From: Ruminococcaceae bacterium UBA1404
Lineage (GTDB): Bacteria; Bacillota; Clostridia; Oscillospirales; Ruminococcaceae
Direction: 5' to 3'
Assembly: GCA_002305075.1 (NCBI GenBank)
Contig: DBQC01000017.1
Span: 74,711 to 138,710 of the forward strand
DNA length: 64,000 nucleotides
Part shown: positions 17,792 through 26,400 of the stretch, piece after piece
Position numbering within the stretch: the stretch's first letter is position 1
How the letters are laid out: each line of letters begins with the position of its first letter
Program-made: the position numbers and the translations under genes
Notes under the pieces: model-generated
Databases searched by the model: none
What the model saw: the letters and a program-made list of their open reading frames with translations, nothing else
What the model was told of the DNA's origin: nothing

Positions 17792-18608
17792 AGACGCTGG
17801 GCAGCCAGCCGTTTAGCATGATAACACCCGCAAGCCCTGCCACAGTCACCACAAGGGCAACCATGTCTCGGGGCATCAGCTGCATCTGGCGCATACGGGT
17901 GCGGCCTTCGCCACCTCGGTAGCAGCGGCACTCCATGGCGGTGGCAAGATCCAGCGCCCGACGAAAGGCCGATACAAACAGCGGCACCAAAATAGGAATA
18001 AGTGCCCGCACCCGGTCAACCAGTCCGCCCGACTCCATATCAGCCCCTCTGGCCTTCTGGGCGGCCATAATCTTGTCGGTCTCCTCGATAAGGGTGGGGA
18101 TAAAGCGCAGAGCGATGGTCATCATCATGGCCAGCTCGTGCACAGGCACACCTATGCGCCGCATGGGGGCAAAAAGCCGTTCGATGGCGTCGGTCAGTGC
18201 GATGGGCGAGGTGGTGTAGGTCAGTAGCGAAGTGCCCGCAATAAGGCAGACAATGCGCAGCACCATCAGGGCCGAAACAAGCAGTCCCTCGTAGGTTATT
18301 TGCACAAAGCCAAGATTGACTAGGACACGCCCCTCGATAAAGAAGATGTTGAGGATGGTGGTAAAAACCACAATGGGCAAGATGGGCTTTAGGCTGCGGC
18401 GCACCGTGCTCAGCGAAATGCCCGATACTCCGTAGCAGGCTACCACAAACAGCGCCACCGCAATAAGCCCCGCAGGATTTGTGGGGATAAACACCATGGC
18501 GATATAAAGCATGGTGAGGATAAGCTTGATGCGGGGATCTAAGCGATGAATCAGGCTATCGCCGGCGAAATATTGGCCAATGGTGATGTCCTTAAGCATC
18601 TTTGGCAC
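17784..18608 (-). CDS. ecfT: Energy-coupling factor transporter transmembrane protein EcfT
   Basis: Membrane scaffold of an ECF vitamin/micronutrient transporter; binds the EcfA1-EcfA2 ATPase pair and various substrate-binding S components made elsewhere. 274 residues, five to six membrane segments, with the coupling helices carrying the two ATPase-binding motifs: ARG in AAQKARGADM and the second in MECRCYRGGEGRTR. The second motif reads CRC instead of the more usual ARC or ARG. ATG at 18608 overlaps ecfA2 by 17 bases. Confidence 0.94.
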   Translation of the reverse strand: MPKMLKDITIGQYFAGDSLIHRLDPRIKLILTMLYIAMVFIPTNPAGLIAVALFVVACYGVSGISLSTVRRSLKPILPIVVFTTILNIFFIEGRVLVNLGFVQITYEGLLVSALMVLRIVCLIAGTSLLTYTTSPIALTDAIERLFAPMRRIGVPVHELAMMMTIALRFIPTLIEETDKIMAAQKARGADMESGGLVDRVRALIPILVPLFVSAFRRALDLATAMECRCYRGGEGRTRMRQMQLMPRDMVALVVTVAGLAGVIMLNGWLPSVYG

Positions 18609-19458
18609 CCCCTAACATGGCCTTAAGGGCAGCTTTGCCTTCCTCGAGGGTGAGTACCTCGGGGCCGCTGTAGAGCCCCTTCTGACTTAGGCGGTGGAAC
18701 ACCCGGGTAATGGGCGGCACCGACAGACCCATGTTCATGAGGACCTCGGGGTCGGAAAAGGCCTCGCGCACCGGCAGATAGGCGTGGACTTTGGCGTTGT
18801 TCATGATGAGAATGCGGCTGGCGTAGCGGGCCACATCCTCCATTGAGTGGGAGACAATGAGCACCGTGGAGCCGGTGGTGCGGTGATAGTCGGCAATCAG
18901 GCGCAAAATCTGATCCCGCCCACGGGGGTCAAGACCGGCAGTGGGCTCGTCCAAAATAAGCACCTTAGGACGCATGGACAACACTCCCGCAATGGCCGCC
19001 CGGCGTTTTTGCCCGCCCGATATTTCAAAGGGAGAGTGGTCTAACATAGCCTCGGTAAGGCCCACATAATGGGCGGCCTCCCGCACCCGCTCATCGATTT
19101 CACGCTCGGACAGACCCATATTCCTCGGCCCAAAGGCGATATCCTTATAGACCGTTTCCTCAAATAGCTGATGCTCGGGGTACTGGAACACCAGCCCCAC
19201 ATCAAAGCGAAATCCCTGCAGGGCGGCCTTGCCGGCGGCCCAAACATCGACGCCGTCGATGTAGACCTTGCCCGAAGTGGGCTTTAACAAAGCGTTAAAA
19301 TGCTGAATGAGGGTGCTTTTGCCCGAGCCGGTGTGCCCGATAACCCCCACAAACTCCCCCGCCTCAATAGACAGGTTGATATCGTCGAGCGCCCGCTTTT
19401 CATAAGGGGTGCCCGCACCGTAAATATAGGTAAGATGTTCGGTTTTAATCACTGCCAT
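18592..19458 (-). CDS. ecfA2: ECF transporter ATPase EcfA2
   Basis: One half of the ECF ATPase heterodimer. 288 residues with Walker A GHTGSGKST, Q-loop FQYPEHQLFEETVYKDIAFGP, signature ISGGQKRRAAIAG, Walker B VLILDEPTAGLDPRG and switch His in IVSHSMEDVA. C-terminal extension of about 60 residues interacts with EcfT in the family. It lies between ecfA1 and ecfT in the usual order; 36 bp separate it from ecfA1. Confidence 0.94.
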   Translation of the reverse strand: MAVIKTEHLTYIYGAGTPYEKRALDDINLSIEAGEFVGVIGHTGSGKSTLIQHFNALLKPTSGKVYIDGVDVWAAGKAALQGFRFDVGLVFQYPEHQLFEETVYKDIAFGPRNMGLSEREIDERVREAAHYVGLTEAMLDHSPFEISGGQKRRAAIAGVLSMRPKVLILDEPTAGLDPRGRDQILRLIADYHRTTGSTVLIVSHSMEDVARYASRILIMNNAKVHAYLPVREAFSDPEVLMNMGLSVPPITRVFHRLSQKGLYSGPEVLTLEEGKAALKAMLGGAKDA

Positions 19459-19494
19459 GTATGCGCGCTCCCATCGGCGTTGTGTTATGTCGGC

Positions 19495-20337
19495 CTATTG
19501 GCGGGCCGTTAGCAGCTTCTCGATTTCGGCCACGCAGGCCTCCTCGGTGAGAATGCCCTCGGGCAGGTTTATTCCGCTGCGGCGCATCAGGTCGGCAAAC
19601 TCGGTGACCTGAGGCACATCCAATCCCAGCGAGCGCAGCGCCCCAATCTGGGTAAACACCCGTTCGGGACTGTCGTCGAGCACCACGCTGCCGCTATCCA
19701 TGACCACCACACGGTCGCACTGGGCGGCCTCGTCCATAAAGTGGGTAATCAGCACCACCGTAACCCCATGGTTGCGGTTGAGATGCTTCATGGCTTCCAT
19801 CACCTCGGCGCGACCCCGAGGGTCCAGCATGGCGGTGGGCTCGTCGAACACAATGCACTCGGTGCGCATGGCCAGAACACCTGCAATGGCCACCCGCTGT
19901 TTCTGCCCGCCCGAAAGCTGGTGGGGTGCATGGAGCTTAAAGGCCTCCATACCCACAACCTCCAGCGCTTGGTCCACCCGGCGGCGGATTTCCTGGGGCT
20001 CCACCCCCAGGTTTTCAAGGCCAAAGGCCACATCCTCTTCCACCAGCGTGGCCACAATCTGGTTGTCGGGATTTTGAAACACCATACCCACACGGCGGCG
20101 AATATCGTAGAGCCTGTCCTGCTCCCGGGTGTCGATGCCGTCTATGTGGCAGCTGCCCTCGGTGGGGGTGAGGATGGCGTTGAAATGCTTGGCAAGCGTA
20201 CTCTTGCCCGAGCCGTTGTGCCCGAGCACGGCCACAAAGCTGCCCCGCTCGATGGAAAGGGTGATATTGTTAAGGGCCAGCGTGTCCGACCCCTCGTAGC
20301 GAAAAGACAGGCCTTCGGTTTGGATGATGTTGTCCAT
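19495..20337 (-). CDS. ecfA1: ECF transporter ATPase EcfA1
   Basis: Partner of EcfA2. 280 residues; Walker A GHNGSGKST, Q-loop FQNPDNQIVATLVEEDVAFGLEN, signature LSGGQKQRVAIAG, Walker B CIVFDEPTAMLDPRGR, switch His in LITHFMDEAA. ATG at 20337 is 11 bp after the methyltransferase stop. In many Firmicutes this trio follows rplQ and the ribosomal protein operon; here it follows ruvCAB-glmM instead. Confidence 0.94.
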   Translation of the reverse strand: MDNIIQTEGLSFRYEGSDTLALNNITLSIERGSFVAVLGHNGSGKSTLAKHFNAILTPTEGSCHIDGIDTREQDRLYDIRRRVGMVFQNPDNQIVATLVEEDVAFGLENLGVEPQEIRRRVDQALEVVGMEAFKLHAPHQLSGGQKQRVAIAGVLAMRTECIVFDEPTAMLDPRGRAEVMEAMKHLNRNHGVTVVLITHFMDEAAQCDRVVVMDSGSVVLDDSPERVFTQIGALRSLGLDVPQVTEFADLMRRSGINLPEGILTEEACVAEIEKLLTARQ

Positions 20338-20348
20338 GGTATCTTCCT

Positions 20349-21221
20349 TTATGCTTGATGGGCAGAATTAGGCTGCCAGATGGCTGTGTTGCCGCAGGGC
20401 AGCACAATGCCGCCCCGCTGTTGGGGCAGGCCGATCTCCCCCGAGCTGACCTGCCCCGGCGGCAGAGTAAGGCGCAAAAGCGCCTCGGTTACGCCGGCGG
20501 ACAGTCCTGTAGAGTAGGTATTGAGTAAAAAGAACAGCGGTCGCTCGGACAGGAGCTTTCCGGCCTCGGCCACAAGAGTGCTAAGCTGCTGCTCGAGCTG
20601 CCAGACCTCGCCGCCGGGGCCCCGGCCATAGGAGGGGGGATCCATGATAATACCCTCATAAAACTTGCCCCGCCGGGCCTCTCGCTGGATGAATTTTAAG
20701 CAGTCGTCCTGTATCCAGCGCACCGGGGCCGCTTCCAGACCCGAGAGGGCGGCATTTTCTCGCGCCCAACCCACCATGCCTTTGGAAGCGTCCACATGAC
20801 AGACCGAGGCTCCCGCCTCGGCACAGGCCAGCGTAGCCCCGCCGGTGTAAGCAAACAGGTTGAGTATACGCACAGGCCTGTCCGCTTCACGGATGACCCT
20901 TTGCATCCAGTCCCAGTTGACGGCCTGCTCGGGAAACAGGCCGGTGTGCTTAAAGCCGGTAGGCCGAATACCAAACCGCAGGGGGCCGTAGCCTATTTGC
21001 CACCGCTCGGGAAAGGGGCGCAGAGGATGCCACCGCCCGCCACCGGTGTTAGAGCGCTGGTAGCGGGCATGGGCCGCACCCCAAAGGGCCGGGTCGCGGG
21101 GACTGCTCCAGATAACCTGGGGGTCGGGGCGGATGAGGAGGATATCTCCCCACCGCTCCAAACGCTCCCCATCTGTGCTGTCTATCAGTGTGTAGTCCTG
21201 CCAGCCATCTGCTATTCGCAT
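20349..21221 (-). CDS. Class I SAM-dependent methyltransferase (RlmI/RlmK-like rRNA methyltransferase)
   Basis: 290 residues. The SAM-binding motif I is VRILNLFAYTGGATLACAEAGA (about 115-136), followed by VDASKGMVGWARENA and the catalytic-type DPPSYGRG loop, which is shared with RlmI/RlmK 23S rRNA cytosine/guanine methyltransferases. The PUA domain found in RlmI is absent; instead there is an N-terminal 100-residue beta-rich part. ATG at 21221 overlaps the glmM stop by ten bases. Substrate cannot be fixed from sequence; 23S rRNA is likely. Confidence 0.8.
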   Translation of the reverse strand: MRIADGWQDYTLIDSTDGERLERWGDILLIRPDPQVIWSSPRDPALWGAAHARYQRSNTGGGRWHPLRPFPERWQIGYGPLRFGIRPTGFKHTGLFPEQAVNWDWMQRVIREADRPVRILNLFAYTGGATLACAEAGASVCHVDASKGMVGWARENAALSGLEAAPVRWIQDDCLKFIQREARRGKFYEGIIMDPPSYGRGPGGEVWQLEQQLSTLVAEAGKLLSERPLFFLLNTYSTGLSAGVTEALLRLTLPPGQVSSGEIGLPQQRGGIVLPCGNTAIWQPNSAHQA

Positions 21222-22576
21222 GGGCCTAAATACTCCTCTATAGTCGCCGCAAGGGTCTGACCCACGGCAGATATTTTTTCGTCGCTCTCCCCTTCCACCA
21301 TCACCCGAATAAGGGGCTCGGTGCCCGAAGGGCGCACATCCACCCGACCGCTACGGCCCAATGCGGCCCGGGCGTCCTCGATGGCGCGGGCCACTCCGGG
21401 ATGGTCGGTTAGGGCAGCCTTCATGGCCGGTGTGGCCTTAACACCCAACAGACGCTGAGGATAAACCTCCATGATACTCTGCTGGACAGACAGCGGCCCG
21501 CCCGAAGCGGCCAGCGCATTAAGCAGCAGGACGGCCGACAGAGCACCGTCTCCGGTGGTATGGTAGTCTAAGAAGATAAAGTGACCCGACTGCTCGCCGC
21601 CAAAGTTGCAGCCATGCTCGAGCAGATACTCCAGCACATAGCGGTCGCCCACTTTTGTGACCGCCGTTTGAATGCCGGCGGCCTCGGCAAAGCCATAAAA
21701 GCCCATATTGGTCATGGGGGTTATGGCAATGGTATCCTTTTTAAGGCGGCCCTGCGCCTTTAAGTAACGGCCCAAAAAAGCCATAATATGGTCGCCGGTA
21801 AACACTTGGCCCTTTTCGTCCACCGCCAGAAGACGGTCGGCATCCCCGTCAAAGGCAAGGCCCAGGTCGTAGTGGCCGGCTCGCACCCGCTCGCCAAGGG
21901 CGCCGATACAGGTAGAGCCGCAGTCGGCGTTGATGTTAAGGCCGTCAGGCTTATCGAAGATAAGATCAAAGCTTACACCCAGCCGCTCGAGCAGAGGTCG
22001 GGTGGTGGTGCTGGCGGCACCGTTGGCGCAGTCCACCAGCAGGCGCAGGCCGGCAAGCTTGCCTTGAGCCAGGCCGGCAATGTAGTCGACATAGGCTGTG
22101 CGTGCCGCCTCGGCATCCTCGGTAATGCGCCCGATTTCGACGCCGGTTTTCACCGGGTAGGGGCGGGCGCCGTCTAAGATGATGGCCTCGATTTCGTCCT
22201 CGAGAGCATCGGACAGCTTGTAACCGTCGGCCCCGAACAGCTTGATGCCGTTGTAAGGAGCCGGGTTGTGGCTGGCCGAAATCATCACCCCGGCATCGGC
22301 CTTGTAGTGGCGCACAAGATAGGCCACCGCCGGCGTGGGAAGTACCCCCACCCGCAGCACATCGGCCCCCACGGCGCAGAGGCCGGCGGCCACCGCCGCC
22401 TCGAGCATATCCGAGGAGAGCCGGGGATCCTTGCCGATGAGCACCCGTGGCCGCGCAGCTGTGGGCTGTTCTGCCAGCACCATGGCCGCCGCCCGTCCGA
22501 TGTTCATGGCTACTTCGGCGGTAAGCTGGCATCCCACGATGCCGCGGACGCCGTCCGTTCCAAAAATACGACCCAT
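21212..22576 (-). CDS. glmM: Phosphoglucosamine mutase
   Basis: Converts glucosamine-6-phosphate to glucosamine-1-phosphate for UDP-GlcNAc and peptidoglycan synthesis. 454 residues, the usual length, with N-terminus GRIFGTDGVRG, the phospho-serine loop MISASHNPAPYNGIKLF (S102), metal loop DGDADR and phosphate-binding RPSGTEPLIRVMVEG near the C-terminus. I start at the ATG at 22576 (AAGGAAGGG upstream); a longer reading to 22666 has no family match. There is a 146-bp gap to ruvB with a lone TATAAT, so a separate weak promoter is possible. Confidence 0.96.
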   Translation of the reverse strand: MGRIFGTDGVRGIVGCQLTAEVAMNIGRAAAMVLAEQPTAARPRVLIGKDPRLSSDMLEAAVAAGLCAVGADVLRVGVLPTPAVAYLVRHYKADAGVMISASHNPAPYNGIKLFGADGYKLSDALEDEIEAIILDGARPYPVKTGVEIGRITEDAEAARTAYVDYIAGLAQGKLAGLRLLVDCANGAASTTTRPLLERLGVSFDLIFDKPDGLNINADCGSTCIGALGERVRAGHYDLGLAFDGDADRLLAVDEKGQVFTGDHIMAFLGRYLKAQGRLKKDTIAITPMTNMGFYGFAEAAGIQTAVTKVGDRYVLEYLLEHGCNFGGEQSGHFIFLDYHTTGDGALSAVLLLNALAASGGPLSVQQSIMEVYPQRLLGVKATPAMKAALTDHPGVARAIEDARAALGRSGRVDVRPSGTEPLIRVMVEGESDEKISAVGQTLAATIEEYLGPCE

Positions 22577-22722
22577 AGAACCCTTCCTTCTGGCCCCTCC
22601 ACGCCCATTGGCGCCCAAGAGAGGGGCCGATTTATTTTTCGCCATTATGGCCAGCGGACAGAACATCCACCCTCCATTATAAGCGAAATAGGCCTTAATA
22701 TGTTACTGTTTGAGGTGCAAGC

Positions 22723-23790
22723 CTATGTCTCCAGCGCCATCTGACCGTCGTCCGGCCCTCCCGGCGGGGGAAGACCCAGATGGGTGTAGGCCCGATGGGT
22801 GGCACAGCGCCCCCGGGGCGTACGGCTTAAAAAGCCCATCTGCATGAGATAGGGCTCGTAGACATCCTCGAGGGTGATGGCCTCCTCGCCCAAGGCCGCC
22901 GCCAGCGTGTCGAGGCCTACCGGGCCACCGCCATAATTTTTAATGATGGTGCTGAGCATGCGGCGGTCCAGATGGTCAAGACCCAGGGCGTCCACCTCCA
23001 TCTCGGCCAGAGCCTGCTGGGCTGCGGCCTGGGTGATGGTACCGTCGCCTCGCACCTGAGCAAAGTCCCGCACCCGCTTGAGCATCCGATTGGCAATGCG
23101 GGGGGTGCCCCGAGAGCGGCGGGCAATTTCGGCTGCACCGGCCTCCTCGCAGTCTATTTGAAGGATGGCGGCACTGCGCTGGATGATGATGCCCAGCTCC
23201 TCGGGGGTGTAGAGCTCGAGGCGCAGGCTGACTCCAAAGCGGTCCCGCAGCGGGGCCGAGAGTTGACCGGCTCGGGTAGTGGCACCCACCAGCGTGAAGG
23301 GGGGTAGATCGAGCCGCAGAGAGCGGGCTGAGGGCCCCTTGCCGATGATGATGTCCAGCGCAAAGTCCTCCATGGCGGGATAGAGCACCTCCTCTACGCT
23401 GCGGTTAAGGCGGTGGATCTCGTCGATAAACAGCACATCGCCCTGACTGAGATTGGTGAGCAGCGCCGCAAGGTCCCCGGGCTTTTCGATGGCCGGACCC
23501 GAGGTGACCCGGATGCTCACCCCCATCTCGTTAGCGATGATGTTAGAGAGTGTGGTCTTGCCAAGCCCGGGCGGGCCGTAGAGAAGCACATGGTCAAGAC
23601 TCTCGCCCCGGCGGCGAGCCGCCTCGATGAACACATAGAGCTGCTCTTTAACCTTTTCCTGCCCAATGTAGGCGTTTAGATATCTAGGACGCAGAGAATA
23701 GTCGGCTCCGGCGTCCTCGCTGAGCGGGTCGGGCGTCACCAGACGGTCGCCCGGATATTCCAGCTCCAGCTCGATCTCGTTGGTCGGCAT
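22723..23790 (-). CDS. ruvB: Holliday junction branch migration helicase RuvB
   Basis: Hexameric AAA+ motor that drives branch migration with RuvA. 355 residues; Walker [11 protein letters not shown], Walker [11 protein letters not shown], sensor 1 [18 protein letters not shown] with the arginine finger, and a C-terminal winged helix ending with FLSRTPRGR. The last 30 residues ([19 protein letters not shown]) are a Pro-rich tail. ATG at 23790, 18 bp after ruvA. Confidence 0.97.
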   Translation of the reverse strand: MPTNEIELELEYPGDRLVTPDPLSEDAGADYSLRPRYLNAYIGQEKVKEQLYVFIEAARRRGESLDHVLLYGPPGLGKTTLSNIIANEMGVSIRVTSGPAIEKPGDLAALLTNLSQGDVLFIDEIHRLNRSVEEVLYPAMEDFALDIIIGKGPSARSLRLDLPPFTLVGATTRAGQLSAPLRDRFGVSLRLELYTPEELGIIIQRSAAILQIDCEEAGAAEIARRSRGTPRIANRMLKRVRDFAQVRGDGTITQAAAQQALAEMEVDALGLDHLDRRMLSTIIKNYGGGPVGLDTLAAALGEEAITLEDVYEPYLMQMGFLSRTPRGRCATHRAYTHLGLPPPGGPDDGQMALET

Positions 23791-23808
23791 AGTCGCTCCC
23801 CTTCCCTT

Positions 23809-24405
23809 TTATACTCTGCCCGCCAGACCCCGCAGTGCCTGACGAATCATGTCCTCGGTGGACAGACCATCCGGGCACTTTGAAAGGGCCAAAGCCGCCT
23901 CGCTCTGAGAGTAGCCCAGCGCCACAAGTGCGCTGGCCGCCTCGCCTCGGGGAGAGTCTGTCCCCAATGTGTCGGTCGTGAGGGTAACCCCCTCGTCGGT
24001 GGTAAATCCAAACTGGTCTTTAAGCTCCAGCAAAATGCGCTGAGCCAGCTTGGGACCGATGCCCTGCGCCCTGGACACAGCCTTGGCGTCTCCGGCCGAA
24101 ATGGCCAGCGCCAGCTCGGAAGGCGACAGCTCGGACAAAACGGCCAGAGCCACCTTGCCCCCCACGCCCTTTACGGTGGTGAGCTTTTTATAAGCCTCCA
24201 GCTCGGCCATATCGGCAAAGCCATAGAGGGTGATGGCGTCCTCCTTGACGGCCATGTGGGTAAACAGTCGCACCTCGGCGCCCCGGCTGGGCAGCGCCCG
24301 ATGGGTATAGAGCGATATGTTGCAGTGAAAGCCCACGCCGCCGCATTCCACCACGGCAATGTCGGGTTCGGTGTGGACTAAGATGCCTCTAATTGAATAT
24401 AGCAG
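23809..24405 (-). CDS. ruvA: Holliday junction branch migration protein RuvA, apparent CTG start
   Basis: Junction-binding tetramer that loads RuvB. 198 residues, in the usual 190-205 range, when read from the CTG at 24405. That reading begins (M)LYSIRGILVHTEPDIAVVECGGVGF, which is the RuvA N-terminus (typical MIYSLRGxLxxxxxxxxVVECGGVGY). The nearest GTG (24354) would remove the first 17 residues, including strand 1 of the OB fold. AAAGGTGG lies seven bases before the CTG, overlapping the ruvC stop. HhH motifs VKGVGGKVALAVL and AQGIGPKLAQRIL are present, and the RuvB-binding domain III follows near residue 150. Confidence 0.92.
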   Translation of the reverse strand: MLYSIRGILVHTEPDIAVVECGGVGFHCNISLYTHRALPSRGAEVRLFTHMAVKEDAITLYGFADMAELEAYKKLTTVKGVGGKVALAVLSELSPSELALAISAGDAKAVSRAQGIGPKLAQRILLELKDQFGFTTDEGVTLTTDTLGTDSPRGEAASALVALGYSQSEAALALSKCPDGLSTEDMIRQALRGLAGRV

Positions 24406-24412
24406 AAAAAAA

Positions 24413-24420
24413 CCACCTTT
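24413..24420 (-). promoter_or_regulatory. Ribosome binding site that fixes the ruvA start
   Basis: AAAGGTGG followed by seven T and then CTG. It overlaps the TAA stop of ruvC, so the two genes are probably translationally coupled. Confidence 0.7.
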
Positions 24421-24949
24421 ATCGCATATTTGGCTTGATGCGGTCGGCCGTCACCCGAGAGGGCGTTCGGCCCAGCAGCGAACCGGCAGTGTGACCATGG
24501 CAGATAGCCACTGCCAGCGCATCGGCCACATCATCCGGCTTGGGCACCGATTTAAGGCCGAGAATTTGCCGGGTCATCTCCATCACCTGATGCTTTTCGG
24601 CCTTGCCGTAGCCCACCACCGCCGACTTGACTTGTAGCGGCGTGTACTGGTAGACCGGCAGGCCCTTGCGCTGGGCAGCCAACAGAATAACGCCCCGCGC
24701 CTGCGCCACCAAAATAACCGTTTTTTGGTTGGTGGTAAAAAAGAGCTGCTCCACGGCCATGGCGTCGGGCTTATACCGCTCGATAACAGACAAGATGCCG
24801 GTGTAGAGATCATCGAGCCGAGCCTCGAAGGGCATGCCCGCCGGTGTCCGGATGGCTCCTGCCCCGAGCGGCTCAAACCGCGCTCCCCGGGGCCGTATGA
24901 CACCGTAGCCCACTATGGCGTAGCCGGGGTCGATACCCAGTATGGTCAA
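24419..24949 (-). CDS. ruvC: Crossover junction endodeoxyribonuclease RuvC
   Basis: Resolvase that cuts Holliday junctions. 176 residues with the RNase H-like fold and acidic active site: D7 in ILGIDPGYAIVGYGV, the Glu in AVEQLFFTTNQKT, and the Asp pair in KPDDVADALAVAICH. Start TTG at 24949; AAGGAG lies nine bases upstream. First gene of the ruvCAB run, with two candidate promoters upstream. Confidence 0.96.
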   Translation of the reverse strand: MTILGIDPGYAIVGYGVIRPRGARFEPLGAGAIRTPAGMPFEARLDDLYTGILSVIERYKPDAMAVEQLFFTTNQKTVILVAQARGVILLAAQRKGLPVYQYTPLQVKSAVVGYGKAEKHQVMEMTRQILGLKSVPKPDDVADALAVAICHGHTAGSLLGRTPSRVTADRIKPNMR

Positions 24950-24979
24950 GTGCCTCCGCTCCTTCCCAGTTATATCGCT

Positions 24980-24988
24980 TTATTATAG
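24980..24988 (-). promoter_or_regulatory. Proximal extended -10 promoter of ruvC
   Basis: TGC followed by TATAAT on the minus strand, an extended -10, about 30 bp before the ruvC start. No good -35 box is seen. Confidence 0.5.
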
Positions 24989-25044
24989 CACAAAGCGCGA
25001 CTCTACGCCATCCCGGGCTGATACTCACAGCGTTTATGTAGGTT

Positions 25045-25073
25045 ATCATAGCACAGCGTGGCGCCACGAACAA
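25045..25073 (-). promoter_or_regulatory. Distal promoter of the ruvCAB series
   Basis: Minus-strand TTGTTC (25068-25073), 17 bp, TATGAT (25045-25050) with an extended TGC. The spacer contains the perfect 10-bp palindrome GTGGCGCCAC, which could be an operator. Confidence 0.55.
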
Positions 25074-25151
25074 CGACTAAGCTATGAACATTTTTAGAGG
25101 TAATTTTGCCTTTTAGCCATGCCGATTATTTTGTTTTTGCATTTTGGGGGC

Positions 25152-25180
25152 TTGCTTTTCCTGAAAAGGTATAGTATAAT
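25152..25180 (+). promoter_or_regulatory. Promoter of tRNA-Val
   Basis: TTGCTT (25152-25157), 17 bp, TATAAT (25175-25180), 26 bp before the mature 5' end of the tRNA. Confidence 0.8.
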
Positions 25181-25205
25181 CATGCTCGCAGCCAATTTTA
25201 GATAA

Positions 25206-25281
25206 GGACGATTAGCTCAGCTGGTAGAGCATTCGCTTGACGTGCGAAGGGTCAGCGGTTCGATCCCGTTATCGTCCACCA
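25206..25281 (+). tRNA. tRNA-Val (GAC)
   Basis: 76 nt cloverleaf with genomic CCA. Acceptor GGACGAT pairs with ATCGTCC; D arm AGCTCAGCTGGTAGAGCA; anticodon stem TTCGC/GCGAA with loop TTGACGT, anticodon GAC, which reads valine codons GUC and GUU; T arm AGCGG-TTCGATC-CCGTT (the outer pairs A-T, G-T wobble). Single tRNA transcript flanked by its own promoter and terminator. Confidence 0.95.
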
Positions 25282-25286
25282 CCTAT

Positions 25287-25320
25287 AAACCCCCGAGACC
25301 AAAAGGTTTCGGGGGTTTTT
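25287..25320 (+). terminator. Terminator of tRNA-Val
   Basis: Stem AAACCCCCGAGACC / GGTTTCGGGGGTTT with an AAAA loop and a run of T on the plus strand, six bases after the CCA end. Confidence 0.9.
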
Positions 25321-25421
25321 GTTATGTCTGGGTTTGGGTCGGTGGAGGGGAAGTAAGACAATGGTACGATAATGGGTTATTCTTTTTGGTGGGCATATCG
25401 TTTTATATGTTAAAGTCAACA

Positions 25422-25450
25422 TTGAAAATATTATACAATTTTGGTAATAT
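25422..25450 (+). promoter_or_regulatory. Possible promoter of the EFR1 gene
   Basis: TTGAAA (25422-25427), 17 bp, TAATAT (25445-25450), in an AT-rich 250-bp stretch. The leader to the ATG at 25572 would be about 115 nt. AT-richness makes chance matches likely. Confidence 0.4.
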
Positions 25451-25571
25451 TGAACGGGTGAATGGTGTAACAATAATCGGAAATTGGTAAGGGCCTATTT
25501 TTTAAATAGAGGTAAATAACCCGACGGACGCTCTCGACAACGCAATTATTAATACAGTAAGGAGTGATGGC

Positions 25572-26336
25572 ATGGACAATCCATCCCGCATATTCTGGTT
25601 TTCTGGAACAGGCAATTCCCTTTACGCGGCTAAGCGACTGTCGGCAAAGCTCGGGGATTTGCCTCTTGCTCAGATGGTGGACGGCGCGACTTCCGGTTCA
25701 GTCGGCGGCGAGGGTGCGAGAGTCGGCTTTGTCTTCCCATCTTATTATGGAAATTTGCCCCGTGCTGTCCGCGCATTTGTAAATAAAATAGACATCAGAC
25801 CGGGTACATATCTCTTTGCCATTGTGACAATGGGCGGGGTCGGACAGGGATCTGTTGCCGCACTGGACAAGGCGCTTAGAAAAAAGGGATCGCATCTGAG
25901 TTATGGCCGAGGTCTGCCCATGCCAGCCAACTATGTGATTAAGTATAACCCTGCTGATCCGGATAAGAGCGCCAGGTCGATGGATAAAGCGAACAATCGC
26001 ATTGACAAGTTCGCCGCCGAGATAGCGGCAGGGATAAAAAAGGTTAAATCGCTTCCGGTTACCGCCAATAATCTGTACAAAAACATCGAAGCACTGGACA
26101 CAATGTTTTCCGTGGACGACAAGTGCACCGGCTGCGGCTTGTGCGAAAGAATATGTCCTGTAAAAAACATACGGCTGGAAAATGGCCGACCAAAGTGGCT
26201 TCATCACTGCGAGCACTGTGTCGCCTGCATTAGCTGGTGTCCGGAAAGAGCCACCCAATACGGCGACCACACACAGTCCAGAAGGCGGTATCGCAACCCG
26301 TGGATTCAGGCCGATGAACTGATGCGGCAGGAATGA
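25572..26336 (+). CDS. EFR1-type flavodoxin / 2x[4Fe-4S] ferredoxin fusion
   Basis: Likely electron-transfer protein of the EFR1 (EFR-type ferrodoxin) family. 254 residues: an N-terminal flavodoxin-like domain whose FMN phosphate loop is FSGTGNS (residues 10-16), followed by two [4Fe-4S] motifs, C185-C188-C191-C195 and C213-C216-C219-C223, each with the Cys-Pro end typical of bacterial ferredoxins. ATG at 25572 after AAGGAG. It stands alone between a tRNA and a terminator, and its codon use and flanks look more AT-rich than the neighbours, so it may have been acquired. Redox partner unknown. Confidence 0.88.
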   Translation: MDNPSRIFWFSGTGNSLYAAKRLSAKLGDLPLAQMVDGATSGSVGGEGARVGFVFPSYYGNLPRAVRAFVNKIDIRPGTYLFAIVTMGGVGQGSVAALDKALRKKGSHLSYGRGLPMPANYVIKYNPADPDKSARSMDKANNRIDKFAAEIAAGIKKVKSLPVTANNLYKNIEALDTMFSVDDKCTGCGLCERICPVKNIRLENGRPKWLHHCEHCVACISWCPERATQYGDHTQSRRRYRNPWIQADELMRQE

Positions 26337-26400
26337 TAGGAGTTTGGAGCAATCTCTAAGGATAGAATCTTGACATGCCCATTCTATTTGCAATAGAACG

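Noticed and set aside
25060..25120. GAAC/GTTC motifs upstream of ruvC as a LexA (SOS) box
   Set aside because: The elements are in direct, not inverted, arrangement and the spacing does not fit CGAAC-N4-GTTCG.
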